Shown here piece after piece: positions 1-9,124 of a stretch of DNA of 64,000 bases. Numbering within the stretch: the stretch's first letter is position 1; each line of letters begins with the position of its first letter. Made by a program: the position numbers and the translations under genes. Source of the stretch: Parvularculaceae bacterium (GTDB lineage: Bacteria > Pseudomonadota > Alphaproteobacteria > Caulobacterales > Parvularculaceae). The stretch spans positions 84,518-148,517 of the forward strand of contig JAJFFU010000216.1 in assembly GCA_021776465.1 (NCBI GenBank), given 5' to 3'. The notes under the pieces were generated by a model. It ran no database searches and was not told the origin of the DNA. It saw only the letters and a list, made by a program, of their open reading frames with translations.

Positions 1-321
1 TACGCGTTTAAAATATTTAATGTCCTTCTTATGGGTGAGCTTAATCTTTTTCTTCTCTTTACTAGTCACCCAATATGGCTCTCCATCTATCAACCAATAT
101 TGCCCTTTGATGATTCCGTCCTTGTAAGCAATTAGCCCCTTGTCACCCTTTTCTAAGTCATATTGTTTTCCGCTCTTATTGGAAACGTAGGGTACTTTGG
201 AACCAAAAGATAGATCGTCTATTAATCGGTTTCTTTTAATTTCTATCACGGTGAAATATATTCCTGCCCCAACTCCTATAGTGCCGAGTGAGATCAATGC
301 TATTTTAAGACCTCTATTCAT
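1..321 (-). CDS. Small membrane-anchored protein, 3' part cut by window edge
   Basis: An open frame starts with ATG at 321-319 and runs off the left edge, so at least 107 residues are visible. It begins with a hydrophobic span (about residues 6-25) followed by a basic stretch. A soluble part follows with the pattern F-G-S-K-V-P-Y... and ...YWLIDGEPYWV, which resembles the SH3-like GKYLIPL modules seen at 25201-25713 and 26389-27093. Its start overlaps the stop of the endolysin gene (ATGAATAG), so it is translated as the next gene of the same minus-strand operon. The function is unknown; it is probably another virion or envelope membrane protein. Confidence 0.7.
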   Translation of the reverse strand, partial: MNRGLKIALISLGTIGVGAGIYFTVIEIKRNRLIDDLSFGSKVPYVSNKSGKQYDLEKGDKGLIAYKDGIIKGQYWLIDGEPYWVTSKEKKKIKLTHKKDIKYFKRV

Positions 322-1111
322 TTGGATCAAGTATAAGTTTTGCGACCTCAAAATGCATTCCATCCTTTCTGCCGAAATGTCCACCCCAATAGAATCCCCA
401 TTTGTTGGCGATCTTTACCAGCTTTCTTACTGACCCCTTCTCTCCTACAAGGGCGGGGGTTCTGCCCAGTCCGTTCCATGGCACGTTTATATCAAATGCT
501 GTTCCCCACGAATGGTTGGATAGGTGTTTTCTACTGCCACGTATAAATCTCGGGTAAAACGCGCCAGCATAACTGATAATAAGAGAAGTGAGGCCTTCTT
601 TTTCCCATTCTTTCCACATTTCAACCAATTGGTACTCAGCCGCTTTATGGAAGCGCATGGTCGTATATTTTCCATTTGTGGCTTTTGCCATTTGAGGCAG
701 GTCTACCCTCACAATATTATTCCTTTGCCATCCCCCCCTTAAAGTGATTTTCTCAGGGTTTCTAGCAGTAGGAGTGGCGACGTACTCAAACTTCCCAAAC
801 ATAGCGTCTCGTTGAGATTTACTCGTCAGTGGTTTAATATCAGTTGGTTTGGGTGGGAACAAAGACGAATACTCCCCCTGATCTTTGTCCTCAACTGAGC
901 CGAAACCCTTTAACATGGCTTTGGCATAAGTATATCTACCCACCACCCCGTCAGGCTTCAAATTGTTTTTTCTTTGGAAGGCTTTGGTAGCTGTAACAGT
1001 CATATCACCAAAGCGTTTGTCGACAATTCCAAAGTACAGTTTTTGACCGCGTAAAAAATACTGCCAAAGCTCTACATGTATACTCTTACTTCCTTTTCGT
1101 ATTGTCTTCAT
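314..1111 (-). CDS. Endolysin: peptidoglycan-binding domain plus M15 (VanY/L-Ala-D-Glu) peptidase
   Basis: The 265-residue protein has an N-terminal PG_binding_1-type domain (about residues 5-70, with the typical FGDMTVTATKAFQ and PDGVVGRYTY segments). A C-terminal zinc peptidase of the M15C type follows. The M15 signature SxHxxGxAxD is visible as S198-N-H200-S-W-G-T-A-F-D207, and the third ligand lies in W-G-G...D-G-M-H253-F. The family cleaves the peptide stems of peptidoglycan. There is no signal peptide, so export would need the adjacent holin-like protein (1129-1587). The position at the end of the fibre/lysis block agrees with host lysis at the end of infection. Confidence 0.88.
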   Translation of the reverse strand: MKTIRKGSKSIHVELWQYFLRGQKLYFGIVDKRFGDMTVTATKAFQRKNNLKPDGVVGRYTYAKAMLKGFGSVEDKDQGEYSSLFPPKPTDIKPLTSKSQRDAMFGKFEYVATPTARNPEKITLRGGWQRNNIVRVDLPQMAKATNGKYTTMRFHKAAEYQLVEMWKEWEKEGLTSLIISYAGAFYPRFIRGSRKHLSNHSWGTAFDINVPWNGLGRTPALVGEKGSVRKLVKIANKWGFYWGGHFGRKDGMHFEVAKLILDPNE

Positions 1112-1128
1112 AGTACTCGTTTCTTATT

Positions 1129-1587
1129 TTAATCAGTATCAGGTTTTTTGCTGCGACGCTTTCTGTTTTTATCTCCTTGTAGCCGATCTACAATTGCACG
1201 CCAAATATCTATACCAGTTACCGTTGAAATATTCTCAATATTGCTCTTGAACTCCGTCAAGGCAATATATCCAGCGGTAATAGCAGTCACTGGGATCATA
1301 GGCAAGAAAACCACCTCCATAATCCTCCCTAAAATGATGGCAAGAAAATACTGAGTACATTTTGACACACTTCGCTTGTATCCGTGGCTTCTGATTTCTT
1401 CGCCCCGCGTTCTAGCAGCACTGCGACCCGTGTAAAGGTCAGCGAATACCAGTACACCTACCCCAATCAAAAGCGGTGTGAGTGGTGTAAAGAAAAACAC
1501 CAAATACGGAATAAGTAACTCCCAGTTCTTCATAAACCAATCTCTCATCCTTATATTCTGTTTGGCAACTAGTTGCATGGTTAACAT
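1129..1587 (-). CDS. Holin-like membrane protein (phage holin 4-type)
   Basis: The 152-residue protein has two to three hydrophobic segments (about residues 24-50 and 80-110). A conserved-looking basic loop lies between them, with the pattern VFADLYTGRSAARTRGEEIRS. That loop (D-x-x-T-G, then S/R-rich, then 'RS.G..R...K') is typical of the Bacteroidota holin family close to phage_holin_4. It lies between the endolysin and a membrane-anchored coiled-coil protein, forming a lysis cassette. The listed ATG lies 2 nt after the upstream stop; internal ATGs at residues 4 and 14 are alternatives. Confidence 0.7.
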   Translation of the reverse strand: MLTMQLVAKQNIRMRDWFMKNWELLIPYLVFFFTPLTPLLIGVGVLVFADLYTGRSAARTRGEEIRSHGYKRSVSKCTQYFLAIILGRIMEVVFLPMIPVTAITAGYIALTEFKSNIENISTVTGIDIWRAIVDRLQGDKNRKRRSKKPDTD

Positions 1588-1589
1588 TT

Positions 1590-2045
1590 TTAATCGGTAA
1601 AGGGATATTTACGGAAACCCGTTTTAGGATTAACGTAATAGTAAAATTTCTCAGTCATTGTTGACCAATCAGGATCAGGATACAATTCATAAAATGTTCC
1701 AGACCAATCTCGGTAATAACGCTTCTTCTGAACTTTGTCATACCGATATCCCACCGCGTAGGTGTCCTGACTTTTAGCATCTTGCGTAGCCTTTTCTTGT
1801 TCGTGTGCCTTTAAGCTATCCCTAAGATTACCTAGTTCAATATGCAGAGTGTAAAGTCGAACACTGTCCTGAGCAAGAGCCTCCTGTAAAGCACAGACAT
1901 CCTGTTTCATCTCCATGTAATCAAGACGTTCTTTATACATCAGGTAACACCCCTCCACCACTACAAACAAAATACCAAGTAAACTCAATATTATTTTTGC
2001 GCGCTTGCCAGCAGTGTCAGCTTTATCCCAGAATTTTAAACTCAT
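1590..2045 (-). CDS. Membrane-anchored coiled-coil protein, possible i-spanin-like
   Basis: The 151-residue protein has one N-terminal membrane span (about residues 17-36), then a heptad-rich helical stretch (about 40-90), then a tyrosine-rich tail. Topology and its place beside holin and endolysin resemble inner-membrane spanins, but no family motif is recognisable. The start ATG overlaps the stop of the upstream 49-residue gene (ATGA). It could equally be a structural membrane protein. Confidence 0.6.
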   Translation of the reverse strand: MSLKFWDKADTAGKRAKIILSLLGILFVVVEGCYLMYKERLDYMEMKQDVCALQEALAQDSVRLYTLHIELGNLRDSLKAHEQEKATQDAKSQDTYAVGYRYDKVQKKRYYRDWSGTFYELYPDPDWSTMTEKFYYYVNPKTGFRKYPFTD

Positions 2046-2191
2046 ATTGTATCTGTTTCTGGATTGATATCTTGTTTTACATCGGTCTTAAATACCATAT
2101 ATTTGACCTTGACTAAATCCCATACTATAACCGCAGTTAGACTCGCTAAAACCCCAATTATAAATCCTTCTGTTCGGCCTGACGGTTTCAT
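2042..2191 (-). CDS. 49-residue single-span membrane protein
   Basis: Direct translation from the ATG at 2191-2189 gives MKPSGRTEGFIIGVLASLTA... with one membrane span (about residues 9-25), ending in TGA that overlaps the next ATG (ATGA). It fills the gap between two clear genes with translational coupling, which supports it being real. The function is unknown. Confidence 0.65.
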   Translation of the reverse strand: MKPSGRTEGFIIGVLASLTAVIVWDLVKVKYMVFKTDVKQDINPETDTI

Positions 2192-2197
2192 AATTTT

Positions 2198-2623
2198 TTA
2201 ATCTAGTTTCAATCCTGTTAGGTACTCACCACCAAGAGCTACCATCATGTTGGCGGTTATCCCTTGTATGTTCTTAACATCCTTCCATTTCACTGGATAA
2301 GTGACAACCTCAATCTCCTGTTCGGAAAGTTTTTTAACCTTGTCAAGTGCAACTTCTCTGGTAGTGTCGTCCTTATATATAAACTTCCCCTCTTCAGTTT
2401 TGGGTTTACCACCCTCTTTAAGACATGTTTCAGTTAACAATTTTTCTCTTAACTCTTCGAAAAGTTCATTTTTCTGGTCGCACTTCTTTTTTGTTTTTGC
2501 GATGTTTATCATGGTCTCCATGTTTTTCACCCTAAAACCTCCTAACCCTAAGATTGATGGGTAGAAGCTTGACAGAAAGTCATTATAGGTCATGGTCATT
2601 ATTTTTTGGCCTTTTACACTCAT
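2198..2623 (-). CDS. Hypothetical protein, 141 residues
   Basis: This is a soluble, lysine- and glutamate-rich small protein with an F-L-S-S-F-Y-P-S-I-L-G-L-G-G segment near the N-terminus. A downstream ATG (residue 9 or 11) is an equally good start. It sits between a fibre-proximal gene and the lysis genes in an unbroken minus-strand operon. No family is recognised; a minor structural or assembly role is possible. Confidence 0.55.
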   Translation of the reverse strand: MSVKGQKIMTMTYNDFLSSFYPSILGLGGFRVKNMETMINIAKTKKKCDQKNELFEELREKLLTETCLKEGGKPKTEEGKFIYKDDTTREVALDKVKKLSEQEIEVVTYPVKWKDVKNIQGITANMMVALGGEYLTGLKLD

Positions 2624-2656
2624 TTTTGCTCGGTTTTTAATTGTTACTTATGTTGT

Positions 2657-3394
2657 TTATACTATTTCGTAAATCCCCTCTATCAATACATTTTCAATTG
2701 CTGTGATCACTTCTTGGGCCGATAGATTCCCCTGAGTGGGTTGCATGTTGTTTTGGATGTCTTCCAATAAGCCAGCTCCACCGAATGCAGTTCCAACTAC
2801 ACTTAATATATAATCCATTATCGCTTCTCCATCTGAGGCGTCAAAGGTGGTGCCTTCAAGTCCAAACTCAACATAAGCGAGCCAGATGTTTATATTTCCA
2901 GCGATGAGAGTGGTGGTCATTTTTCTAACTACAGTTTTAGCAGTAGCACTGTCCACTGTATTGTATATGATAGAGGATGCATACCGAAACCTCTTCATTC
3001 TATCAAATACTGATGGCTCATGGAGATCGCTCATACCATTCCATATTCTGTCTCTAACCTCTGGAACTTCAGTTAGTAGATCGGCAGGATTAGAAAAGGC
3101 AAAAGTTAGTCCCGCAAACAACTTCTCCTCGGTGCTCATCCCAGTAGCGCCACCATTGTTTTGGTCAATACGGCGGATGCCAGCGCGGAATGCGCGCTGA
3201 TCAATCTTCATGATCGCTTTAGCCGCACGTAAATTGTCTATGGTGGTGACCTCCTGCTCTTGGTTCCCAATGCTCACATCGAGAACATAGTCCTCCTTCT
3301 CAACTCTTACACTCTTAGCCACAAAGTCTCTCAGAGGCTGTTCTGGCTGCTGAACGTCTGCTGTCTTTTTTACTAGTTTGATCTTTCTACTCAT
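2657..3394 (-). CDS. Hypothetical protein next to fibre genes, 245 residues
   Basis: The protein has a beta-rich N-terminal third and a helical, alanine-rich remainder, without membrane spans. Its start overlaps the stop of the fibre gene upstream by one base (TAATG), so the two are coupled. I recognise no domain. Context (directly after two beta-rich fibre proteins and before lysis genes) suggests a fibre chaperone, adaptor or late structural protein, which is inference only. Confidence 0.6.
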   Translation of the reverse strand: MSRKIKLVKKTADVQQPEQPLRDFVAKSVRVEKEDYVLDVSIGNQEQEVTTIDNLRAAKAIMKIDQRAFRAGIRRIDQNNGGATGMSTEEKLFAGLTFAFSNPADLLTEVPEVRDRIWNGMSDLHEPSVFDRMKRFRYASSIIYNTVDSATAKTVVRKMTTTLIAGNINIWLAYVEFGLEGTTFDASDGEAIMDYILSVVGTAFGGAGLLEDIQNNMQPTQGNLSAQEVITAIENVLIEGIYEIV

Positions 3395-5136
3395 TATGAT
3401 AATTCATTTATCTGAACATTAAAAAAACCAAAGGAAATAGTAGTGGTCGGACCTACAAATTTCTTAACAAATACCTCTATATCGTCATCCTTTTCAATAG
3501 AAACCTGTTTATTAGTTGAACAGGGCTCGTCAGCACTATATATAGTAAATCCGTTCTCCGAGCCAGCGATGAGAGTACCATTTTTAAACACTGAAATCGA
3601 TGCTACAAATGCGCCACCTGAAACATAATTACCTGCTAAGGATACATTAATACTTACCAAGAGTGTTTTAAGACCAACATAGGTGAGTTTATTAGGGGAG
3701 GTGTGAGTAAATCTTTTAAGGTTTGTCCCGAGAGATGTTCCACCTGTTATTTTTGTCCAACCTGCTGCTGAGCCAAGTGTCATCGTCCCAGTATTTTCAC
3801 TCCACGTCATTGACGCCCCAGAAACAAAGTCAACGATACCAAAGTTCATTTTAACGTCGAATTTCAAATCGGCCACAGTAAAACCAGTTGTGTGAGTGCC
3901 AACTCCACTAATAATGTTTGAGATAATACTAATGTTATTAGTAACTGTAATCGTTTCTGCATCAATAGCGAGTCCAATTGCGGCGGCAGGTACGTCAAAA
4001 CGATTCCTTGCCATTATCACATCGTCAAAGGTTCCAGTAGGAAGGTCTATGTAAGTACCTCCATTAGCTGAGTCGAAAAAGGTGTCAAGAAAAAATAAAT
4101 GTTTCACGGCATCAAAAGTCCACCCATCTAGGTTCGTAGAATGATTAATCGTCTGGATTAATGCAATCTTATATCCTGAAATAGTACCTATCTCAGTTGA
4201 TAATGTTACTGCTGAGTTTCTAAATATGAAGTTTTTATCCTTGGCAGCGTTTGTAAAGCTAAATACGCTTGCACCAACCCCAGAAGCTATAAATGTTACA
4301 TGAGATATACTCACTGTTACATCCACACCGCGAATCGCTGCACCCGTCCCAGTGTAAATGATTTGAGCAAGAAAAGTACTGTTCCCTTGTATTGTTGTAT
4401 TATCACCGCATTCTATATAGTTCCCCGCAATATTGATACTAGTATTAAAAAAGTAAGCGGTATTGGCCTCTAGAACGTGTTTGCCACCAGAGGGAGCTGG
4501 AAGATCGGTAATGTTATTTACCTGAATTATCATAGCCTGTTGTCCAACACGGGAGAATGCCCCTATCATCAGGTCGACGGTGGCAGAAGAAGCGGCTTTT
4601 ATCCCAATGGTTCCATTATTTAAAGTGTTGACCCTGAGCTCATCTACTAGTTTTGATACAAGCAAAGCAGCATTGGTTTCCTGCTTAGTGTCGGAGCTGA
4701 CTGTATCGCGATCCGACTTATCAACAGCAAACCACTTAGATGCTATTAATTTTTCAGCAGCCGTTAGGCTGCCAAACCCACCAGCGGCAGCTATAAGTGT
4801 AGAAATGTCTTCTTTGATTTGATATACTGGTAGATCAGCATGCATGTCAAAGTTTTCAATAGAGGATACATCAGTAGCGGCGTTTCCTACGAAATCATAG
4901 TCATTTTCAACCAAATAATACAACGCTCCTTTAGCTTTATCAGACTTTGTCAACCACCATCCTAGTGCAGTTGGTGCGTCATCGGGTTGAAAATCTCCCC
5001 TCGACGCTGATTTATGATAAATATATCCAGTATTCGCCACGATAAATGCACGCAAATGTGATAACGAGGCGCTAGGCAACGCCGCTAACGCTGGTACACT
5101 TGGTTGTGTGTCGCTATTTTTTAAAGCTATTTTCAT
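3394..5136 (-). CDS. Beta-helical fibre / receptor-binding-like protein
   Basis: The ATG at 5136 overlaps the preceding stop (TAATG), giving 580 residues; a longer upstream start would run deep into the preceding gene. The N-terminal ~200 residues are mixed, with a coiled segment. The middle (about 230-430) shows repeated short beta runs with N-x-[IV]-x-[IV] patterns (GNYIECGDNTTIQGN, TVTNNISIISNIISG), typical of right-handed beta-helix spikes. The C-terminal ~130 residues look like a beta-sandwich (K-R-F-T...FFNVQINEL). Such proteins form receptor-binding fibres or depolymerase spikes. No catalytic residues are identifiable. Confidence 0.7.
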   Translation of the reverse strand: MKIALKNSDTQPSVPALAALPSASLSHLRAFIVANTGYIYHKSASRGDFQPDDAPTALGWWLTKSDKAKGALYYLVENDYDFVGNAATDVSSIENFDMHADLPVYQIKEDISTLIAAAGGFGSLTAAEKLIASKWFAVDKSDRDTVSSDTKQETNAALLVSKLVDELRVNTLNNGTIGIKAASSATVDLMIGAFSRVGQQAMIIQVNNITDLPAPSGGKHVLEANTAYFFNTSINIAGNYIECGDNTTIQGNSTFLAQIIYTGTGAAIRGVDVTVSISHVTFIASGVGASVFSFTNAAKDKNFIFRNSAVTLSTEIGTISGYKIALIQTINHSTNLDGWTFDAVKHLFFLDTFFDSANGGTYIDLPTGTFDDVIMARNRFDVPAAAIGLAIDAETITVTNNISIISNIISGVGTHTTGFTVADLKFDVKMNFGIVDFVSGASMTWSENTGTMTLGSAAGWTKITGGTSLGTNLKRFTHTSPNKLTYVGLKTLLVSINVSLAGNYVSGGAFVASISVFKNGTLIAGSENGFTIYSADEPCSTNKQVSIEKDDDIEVFVKKFVGPTTTISFGFFNVQINELS

Positions 5137-6104
5137 TATTGAAGAATATAATCGATCCGAATAGTTAGATAATCCACTTCTGAAATGTCCCCAGATGGTG
5201 CGCCAACTATGCATAAAATAAAGCCTTCGTCAGTAGTGCCATCAATTATATTTTCGTCACCTGAGAAAAATGTATTAAAATCTCCCGCCTTTAATACCAC
5301 CATCGTATTATTTAACCAAATATTAGCCACGGTTGGGGTGTAACTTCTATCGGCTAAGCCAGTTCTCAAGGCGTCAATTACCTGATTGCCAGCCCCACCA
5401 GAATCAATACCATAATCTTCTATTGTCACCAAGGAAGTTTTGCCTGCTCCATCATCCTGTACTTTGACCATCTGAATAGCAAAATCGGCAGTACTAGACT
5501 GCGATCTACTTTCACATCTATACCCAAGTATTTCGGCCGTCCTATTTCCAAAATCATCATAGCCTAACACACCAACATCATAGTTGATGCTGACTATAGT
5601 TCCAGTAGTAATGTCAATATTGGTAATCTCCCACCACTTTTTAGCAGTCTTGTATAACTGGCTAGCAGTAGTGTCAACAGTAATAGTTTCAGTGTCTGCT
5701 GCCGATGGAACTCCTGTGGACTCGTCTATAGAGGTGCCAGTTATAACAATATCACCACCAGTGGTAATAGAATTTACAAGTATGGTCACATGTTGGTTAG
5801 ATACTGCAAAATCAGTAGCATAATCTCCCGTTTGTCCTGTTGTTTCTGTTCTATCTTCCCCAACTATACATATCTGGGAATCGCTAATTTCACTAAGGGG
5901 AAGGCTGTAAACGCGTTGCTGCAAGAATCCACTCCCTAGAGCGACAACAATCCAAACGGCTGCACCCACCGTAGCGTCAAATATTTCATACTCAGTCATC
6001 GTAGAGGTGTTGATCCACCGAAACCCAATATAATACCCCTCGTCACTGTCATCAGTGACGGCAGGATTAGTTGTTTTTACTACGACGCCTTTAATTCGAG
6101 ACAT
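5136..6104 (-). CDS. Beta-rich fibre-associated protein, 322 residues
   Basis: This is a threonine/serine/glycine-rich, beta-dominated protein without membrane spans. It begins with an 'xGxVVKTTNPAVTDDSDEGYYIGFRWINTST' style head. A similar 'F.GQ.YWNT' type motif opens the fibre at 6499-8325. Such heads are common at the start of phage fibre and head-decoration proteins. It is cotranscribed with 3394-5136 and 6118-6471. A structural role at the host-recognition apparatus is inferred. Confidence 0.6.
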   Translation of the reverse strand: MSRIKGVVVKTTNPAVTDDSDEGYYIGFRWINTSTMTEYEIFDATVGAAVWIVVALGSGFLQQRVYSLPLSEISDSQICIVGEDRTETTGQTGDYATDFAVSNQHVTILVNSITTGGDIVITGTSIDESTGVPSAADTETITVDTTASQLYKTAKKWWEITNIDITTGTIVSINYDVGVLGYDDFGNRTAEILGYRCESRSQSSTADFAIQMVKVQDDGAGKTSLVTIEDYGIDSGGAGNQVIDALRTGLADRSYTPTVANIWLNNTMVVLKAGDFNTFFSGDENIIDGTTDEGFILCIVGAPSGDISEVDYLTIRIDYILQ

Positions 6105-6117
6105 TCCTGTTTATTTA

Positions 6118-6471
6118 TTAAAGTTCAACCACATTCCCTGAACCATAGGCAGTTTGCAAGTCTGACAGTATCTGGTTTCGACATAAGGTTCGAACCGAAC
6201 TATTCAAATCATCGGAGGTGATATCAAATTTCTTCGTGTTCCCACCAGACTCATAGCCAAGTGCTTCTAGATCGGTGTTATAACTAATCGTATCAACAAA
6301 GGCGGGTGTCTTGAAAGTACACACCTGCACTTCTAAGATTGCAAAATTACCCTCCCCACTATTATTGGCTTTAATCGGAGAAATAATCAAAGCAATTGCA
6401 AATCCAGAGGGTATAGGCAACCCTTCGGAATTTCCTTGGGTGTTAATCTGCCATGCTAAAATATAATTCAT
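6118..6471 (-). CDS. Hypothetical protein in fibre cluster, 117 residues
   Basis: This small soluble protein has predicted alternating beta segments and a C-terminal helix (residues ~85-117, ...SSVRTLCRNQILSDLQTAYG). It lies between two fibre genes in the same operon. Size and position fit a head-tail connector-like or fibre-tip/assembly protein, but no motif decides. Confidence 0.5.
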   Translation of the reverse strand: MNYILAWQINTQGNSEGLPIPSGFAIALIISPIKANNSGEGNFAILEVQVCTFKTPAFVDTISYNTDLEALGYESGGNTKKFDITSDDLNSSVRTLCRNQILSDLQTAYGSGNVVEL

Positions 6472-6498
6472 ATCACTAGTATTTTAAAATTATGACGT

Positions 6499-8325
6499 TC
6501 ATTTAATAAACCATCCAGTACCACCGTCAGAGTATATTACCATAGAATCATAATCCGTGTTTATCGTTTGGCTTGTCGCCCCATCAATAGTGTCAGCCCC
6601 TGCTCTGTCGATGGTAATGTTGTTTGCTGTCGCATTTCCGCCCTCATCCTTTATCGTGATTGGGTAGCCAGCAGGAAAAGCACTCGCCAATGGTAAAGTC
6701 AAAGTAACTGCTGCCGTAGGGGTGTGAATCACACCAATTGTTCTGTCCGTGGCAAGAATGGTGTAAGTAGTTGCGTCAACCTCAGTTCTGCCATAAGTGG
6801 CAATCGAGGTTCTAACTGTCGATACTGATAGATAATAAAAACTGCCAAGGTGCTCCATAGCTCCGCTCTCGGGAGTGGTTAAGAGAGTGCCCGAAGTAAA
6901 CTTCATAGGCGCAGTGTTGGCTGTAGCAGTTCCAGCTTTAAAATGAACTAACGCCGTTGAAACAGCAAGACCTATTCCAATTGTGTTGGTTCCAGCATTA
7001 ACGTAGAATAAGTTAGTGTCCGTGTCACCCTCTATTATTGTATCTACATCAACACCATCTGGATTTATATTAAAACTAGTATTAGCAGCGGTCCAATAGG
7101 TGTGGCGGACGGTGGTGGGTACAATAGCTTTTCCTGCTGCTCCGTCATCATTCATTCCCAGTAAAGAGAAGGTACCATCCGCAGCGTTGATTTGGGATGA
7201 TATGAAACGGTATGCTTTAAAGTTAGCATTGGAAAGAGCATTGTTTCCAATGATATCAAACATGGCGTCATCACCAGAGCCGATAAGTCGAATTCCACCT
7301 GTTCCCGTCGCTGATGAAAAACGGGCTACACTTCCCGCGATAGACATATTAACATCTAAAGAATGCGTGGGGATGGTGTTAATTCCGAAGGCGCCATTAT
7401 TGTCACTCGCGTTAACATAACTAAACCCACTTACCTCTCCTGTTAGAAATGTACGCTGAGTGCCAGTTGAATCTTGGCGAAGAGATAATTGTCCACCCGC
7501 ACCTTGTACCCCCCTTAAGATTACACGAATTCCTGTGCCTTCATTAATTCTAATCCCACCACTAGACCCTACTGGGGCAGTAATGTGTAACAACTCTGCG
7601 GGAACAGCTTCTCGAATCCCAACCCTACCCGTTGTGGTAGTTCCAAAAATAGCATCACCATCATTGAATAACTGAAATAGGTTAGTGCTAGTACTGTTTC
7701 TATAACGAATCCCTAAAGTTGTTGACACAGCATCTTGCCCTAATATGTCAAGGGTAGCCGCAGGGGTAGTCATACTAGCTCCAACACCAACCATAACCCC
7801 TGCGCCATCTTTAACATAGGTCACACGTGGGTTATTGCCAATCCTATCGTCAGCAAATATCAGTTTTCCATTAAAACTCGCACTATCAGCTATCGCCCAC
7901 GAATCAGTCCCAGCAGTCCTAAACTCAAGTCCTCCTGTAGATGTGGATGAGGCCTTATCAAGAATCATAGTCGCTGACCCAGCAGAAGCACTACCCGTTC
8001 CTTTTACACGATAAAGGGCTCCTCCACTAGAACTACTCTCCACGCCAAAGCCACCAGTTGCAGTATCTGGGTCTCCATCAAGGTCAGTAAAAATAAGATT
8101 AAATCCATCCCCTGTAAGTACACGGTTAGCCGTTAAGCTGTCAGAAGTTGTATAGATGTTAGCCGAGCCGCCGCCTCCTGTGTTAAATTCAACCCAAATA
8201 GTACCATTATATATCCAAGCATTATTGGTGGTGGTATTCCAATAGGTTTGACCCTCGAACAGCCCCGTTGGTTCGGCGGGGCGTCCTATTAATCCTGCGG
8301 TTCTATGTTGTCTCCATCCTTCCAT
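6499..8325 (-). CDS. Long fibre protein, 608 residues
   Basis: The protein is glycine/threonine/serine-rich and low in charge. Its N-terminal segment contains P-x-x-x-F-E-G-Q-T-Y-W-N-T...IWVEFN, a head motif frequent in phage fibres. The shaft is repetitive (ATLDILGQDA, RVGIREAVPAELLHI, NTIPTHSLDVN, NTIGIGLAVSTALVHFK: each 'GIx...P...L.I' like the shaft repeats of phage tail fibres). The C-terminal cap 'ITIKDEGGNA...TIDGA..Q.I' is also typical of fibre tips. This is the best-supported host-recognition fibre of the window. Confidence 0.78.
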   Translation of the reverse strand: MEGWRQHRTAGLIGRPAEPTGLFEGQTYWNTTTNNAWIYNGTIWVEFNTGGGGSANIYTTSDSLTANRVLTGDGFNLIFTDLDGDPDTATGGFGVESSSSGGALYRVKGTGSASAGSATMILDKASSTSTGGLEFRTAGTDSWAIADSASFNGKLIFADDRIGNNPRVTYVKDGAGVMVGVGASMTTPAATLDILGQDAVSTTLGIRYRNSTSTNLFQLFNDGDAIFGTTTTGRVGIREAVPAELLHITAPVGSSGGIRINEGTGIRVILRGVQGAGGQLSLRQDSTGTQRTFLTGEVSGFSYVNASDNNGAFGINTIPTHSLDVNMSIAGSVARFSSATGTGGIRLIGSGDDAMFDIIGNNALSNANFKAYRFISSQINAADGTFSLLGMNDDGAAGKAIVPTTVRHTYWTAANTSFNINPDGVDVDTIIEGDTDTNLFYVNAGTNTIGIGLAVSTALVHFKAGTATANTAPMKFTSGTLLTTPESGAMEHLGSFYYLSVSTVRTSIATYGRTEVDATTYTILATDRTIGVIHTPTAAVTLTLPLASAFPAGYPITIKDEGGNATANNITIDRAGADTIDGATSQTINTDYDSMVIYSDGGTGWFIK

Positions 8326-8328
8326 ATT

Positions 8329-8598
8329 CTAATAGACTACCGTTATTTCACACTCTGCCCCTGCTAGAGATGCGTCTATCTCAAGAGCTGGGTATGAAGT
8401 GTCAAGCTCGGGGAAAGCAAAAGTCTCCACCGTGTCTAGTGTAACAGGGGTAGAAGCGGCGCCTGACATAGGAGCATTCCCCGTATAAGTAACAATAGCA
8501 GAGCTATTGTTTTTAAGGGCAATGAATTTTGCTCCCGCCTGAATAGTCAAAGTTGCACCAGCAACCGTTCCTGTCCATATACCAGATATCACACTCAT
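8329..8598 (-). CDS. Small beta protein at head of fibre cluster, 89 residues
   Basis: The 89-residue all-beta-looking protein (VISGIWTGTVAGATLTIQAG...) has no charged clusters and stops 3 nt before the long fibre gene. It resembles small fibre-attachment or decoration proteins by composition only; no family is identified. Confidence 0.55.
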   Translation of the reverse strand: MSVISGIWTGTVAGATLTIQAGAKFIALKNNSSAIVTYTGNAPMSGAASTPVTLDTVETFAFPELDTSYPALEIDASLAGAECEITVVY

Positions 8599-8634
8599 AG
8601 TTCAATTATTTTCAAAAACTAGCACTTCTTTGCG

Positions 8635-9036
8635 TTAGTTCAATATATCATTAGTCTGAAGTGGTTTAACTGGTTGATCACCCTTGTATAGATAAATCTC
8701 AGGGATGCCACTCTCCACTCTAGTAAATATTCGGAAGTTTATAAGGGCAATATCCATATTGTCCTCTTTGGATGTCCGTTTGATTGCCTCATGAAGAAAC
8801 TGCTCAACTCTCGCCTCTTTACTTAATACATCCACTGTTCCGATATTTAAAATTTCCTTTAAAGTCAAATCCCTAATCTTTTCAGTCTTATCTAAAAGCT
8901 GGTAAGAAGGAGGATATTGCTCTCCTTCTGACTGAATCTGTATTCGAAGATTTGTAATCAATCTTGTATCTTTTTCCTTAAACCGTAGAAGGGCATCTTT
9001 CATCGCCGCGTCTACCTTTTTTTCCATATCAAACAT
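8635..9036 (-). CDS. Hypothetical soluble protein, 133 residues
   Basis: This is a charged, mostly helical protein without a membrane span, unlike its neighbours to the right. It has an N-terminal amphipathic helix (KKVDAAMKDALLRFKEKD) and a C-terminal beta segment. It is preceded by a good Bacteroidota promoter -7 box (9078-9085), so it is probably the first gene of the fibre/lysis transcription unit. ATG at 9027 is an alternative start. Confidence 0.55.
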   Translation of the reverse strand: MFDMEKKVDAAMKDALLRFKEKDTRLITNLRIQIQSEGEQYPPSYQLLDKTEKIRDLTLKEILNIGTVDVLSKEARVEQFLHEAIKRTSKEDNMDIALINFRIFTRVESGIPEIYLYKGDQPVKPLQTNDILN

Positions 9037-9077
9037 TGCTCGGTTATTTTAAAATAAATACTTATGCTAGCCTTATA

Positions 9078-9085
9078 CAAATATA
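9078..9085 (-). promoter_or_regulatory. Bacteroidota-type -7 box TATATTTG
   Basis: On the minus strand the sequence TATATTTG (consensus TAnnTTTG) lies 42 nt upstream of the start of 8635-9036, in an 88-nt gap. No clear TTG -33 element is seen. It would separate the fibre/lysis unit from the membrane-protein unit upstream. Confidence 0.5.
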
Positions 9086-9124
9086 CTGAAATACCGCCCT
9101 TAACATGAAATACATCTCTAGATA

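Noticed and set aside
3394-8598. Tail fibre genes as proof of a tailed phage
   Set aside because: Fibres and spikes also occur on tailless viruses; no tail tube, sheath, baseplate, portal or terminase gene accompanies them here.
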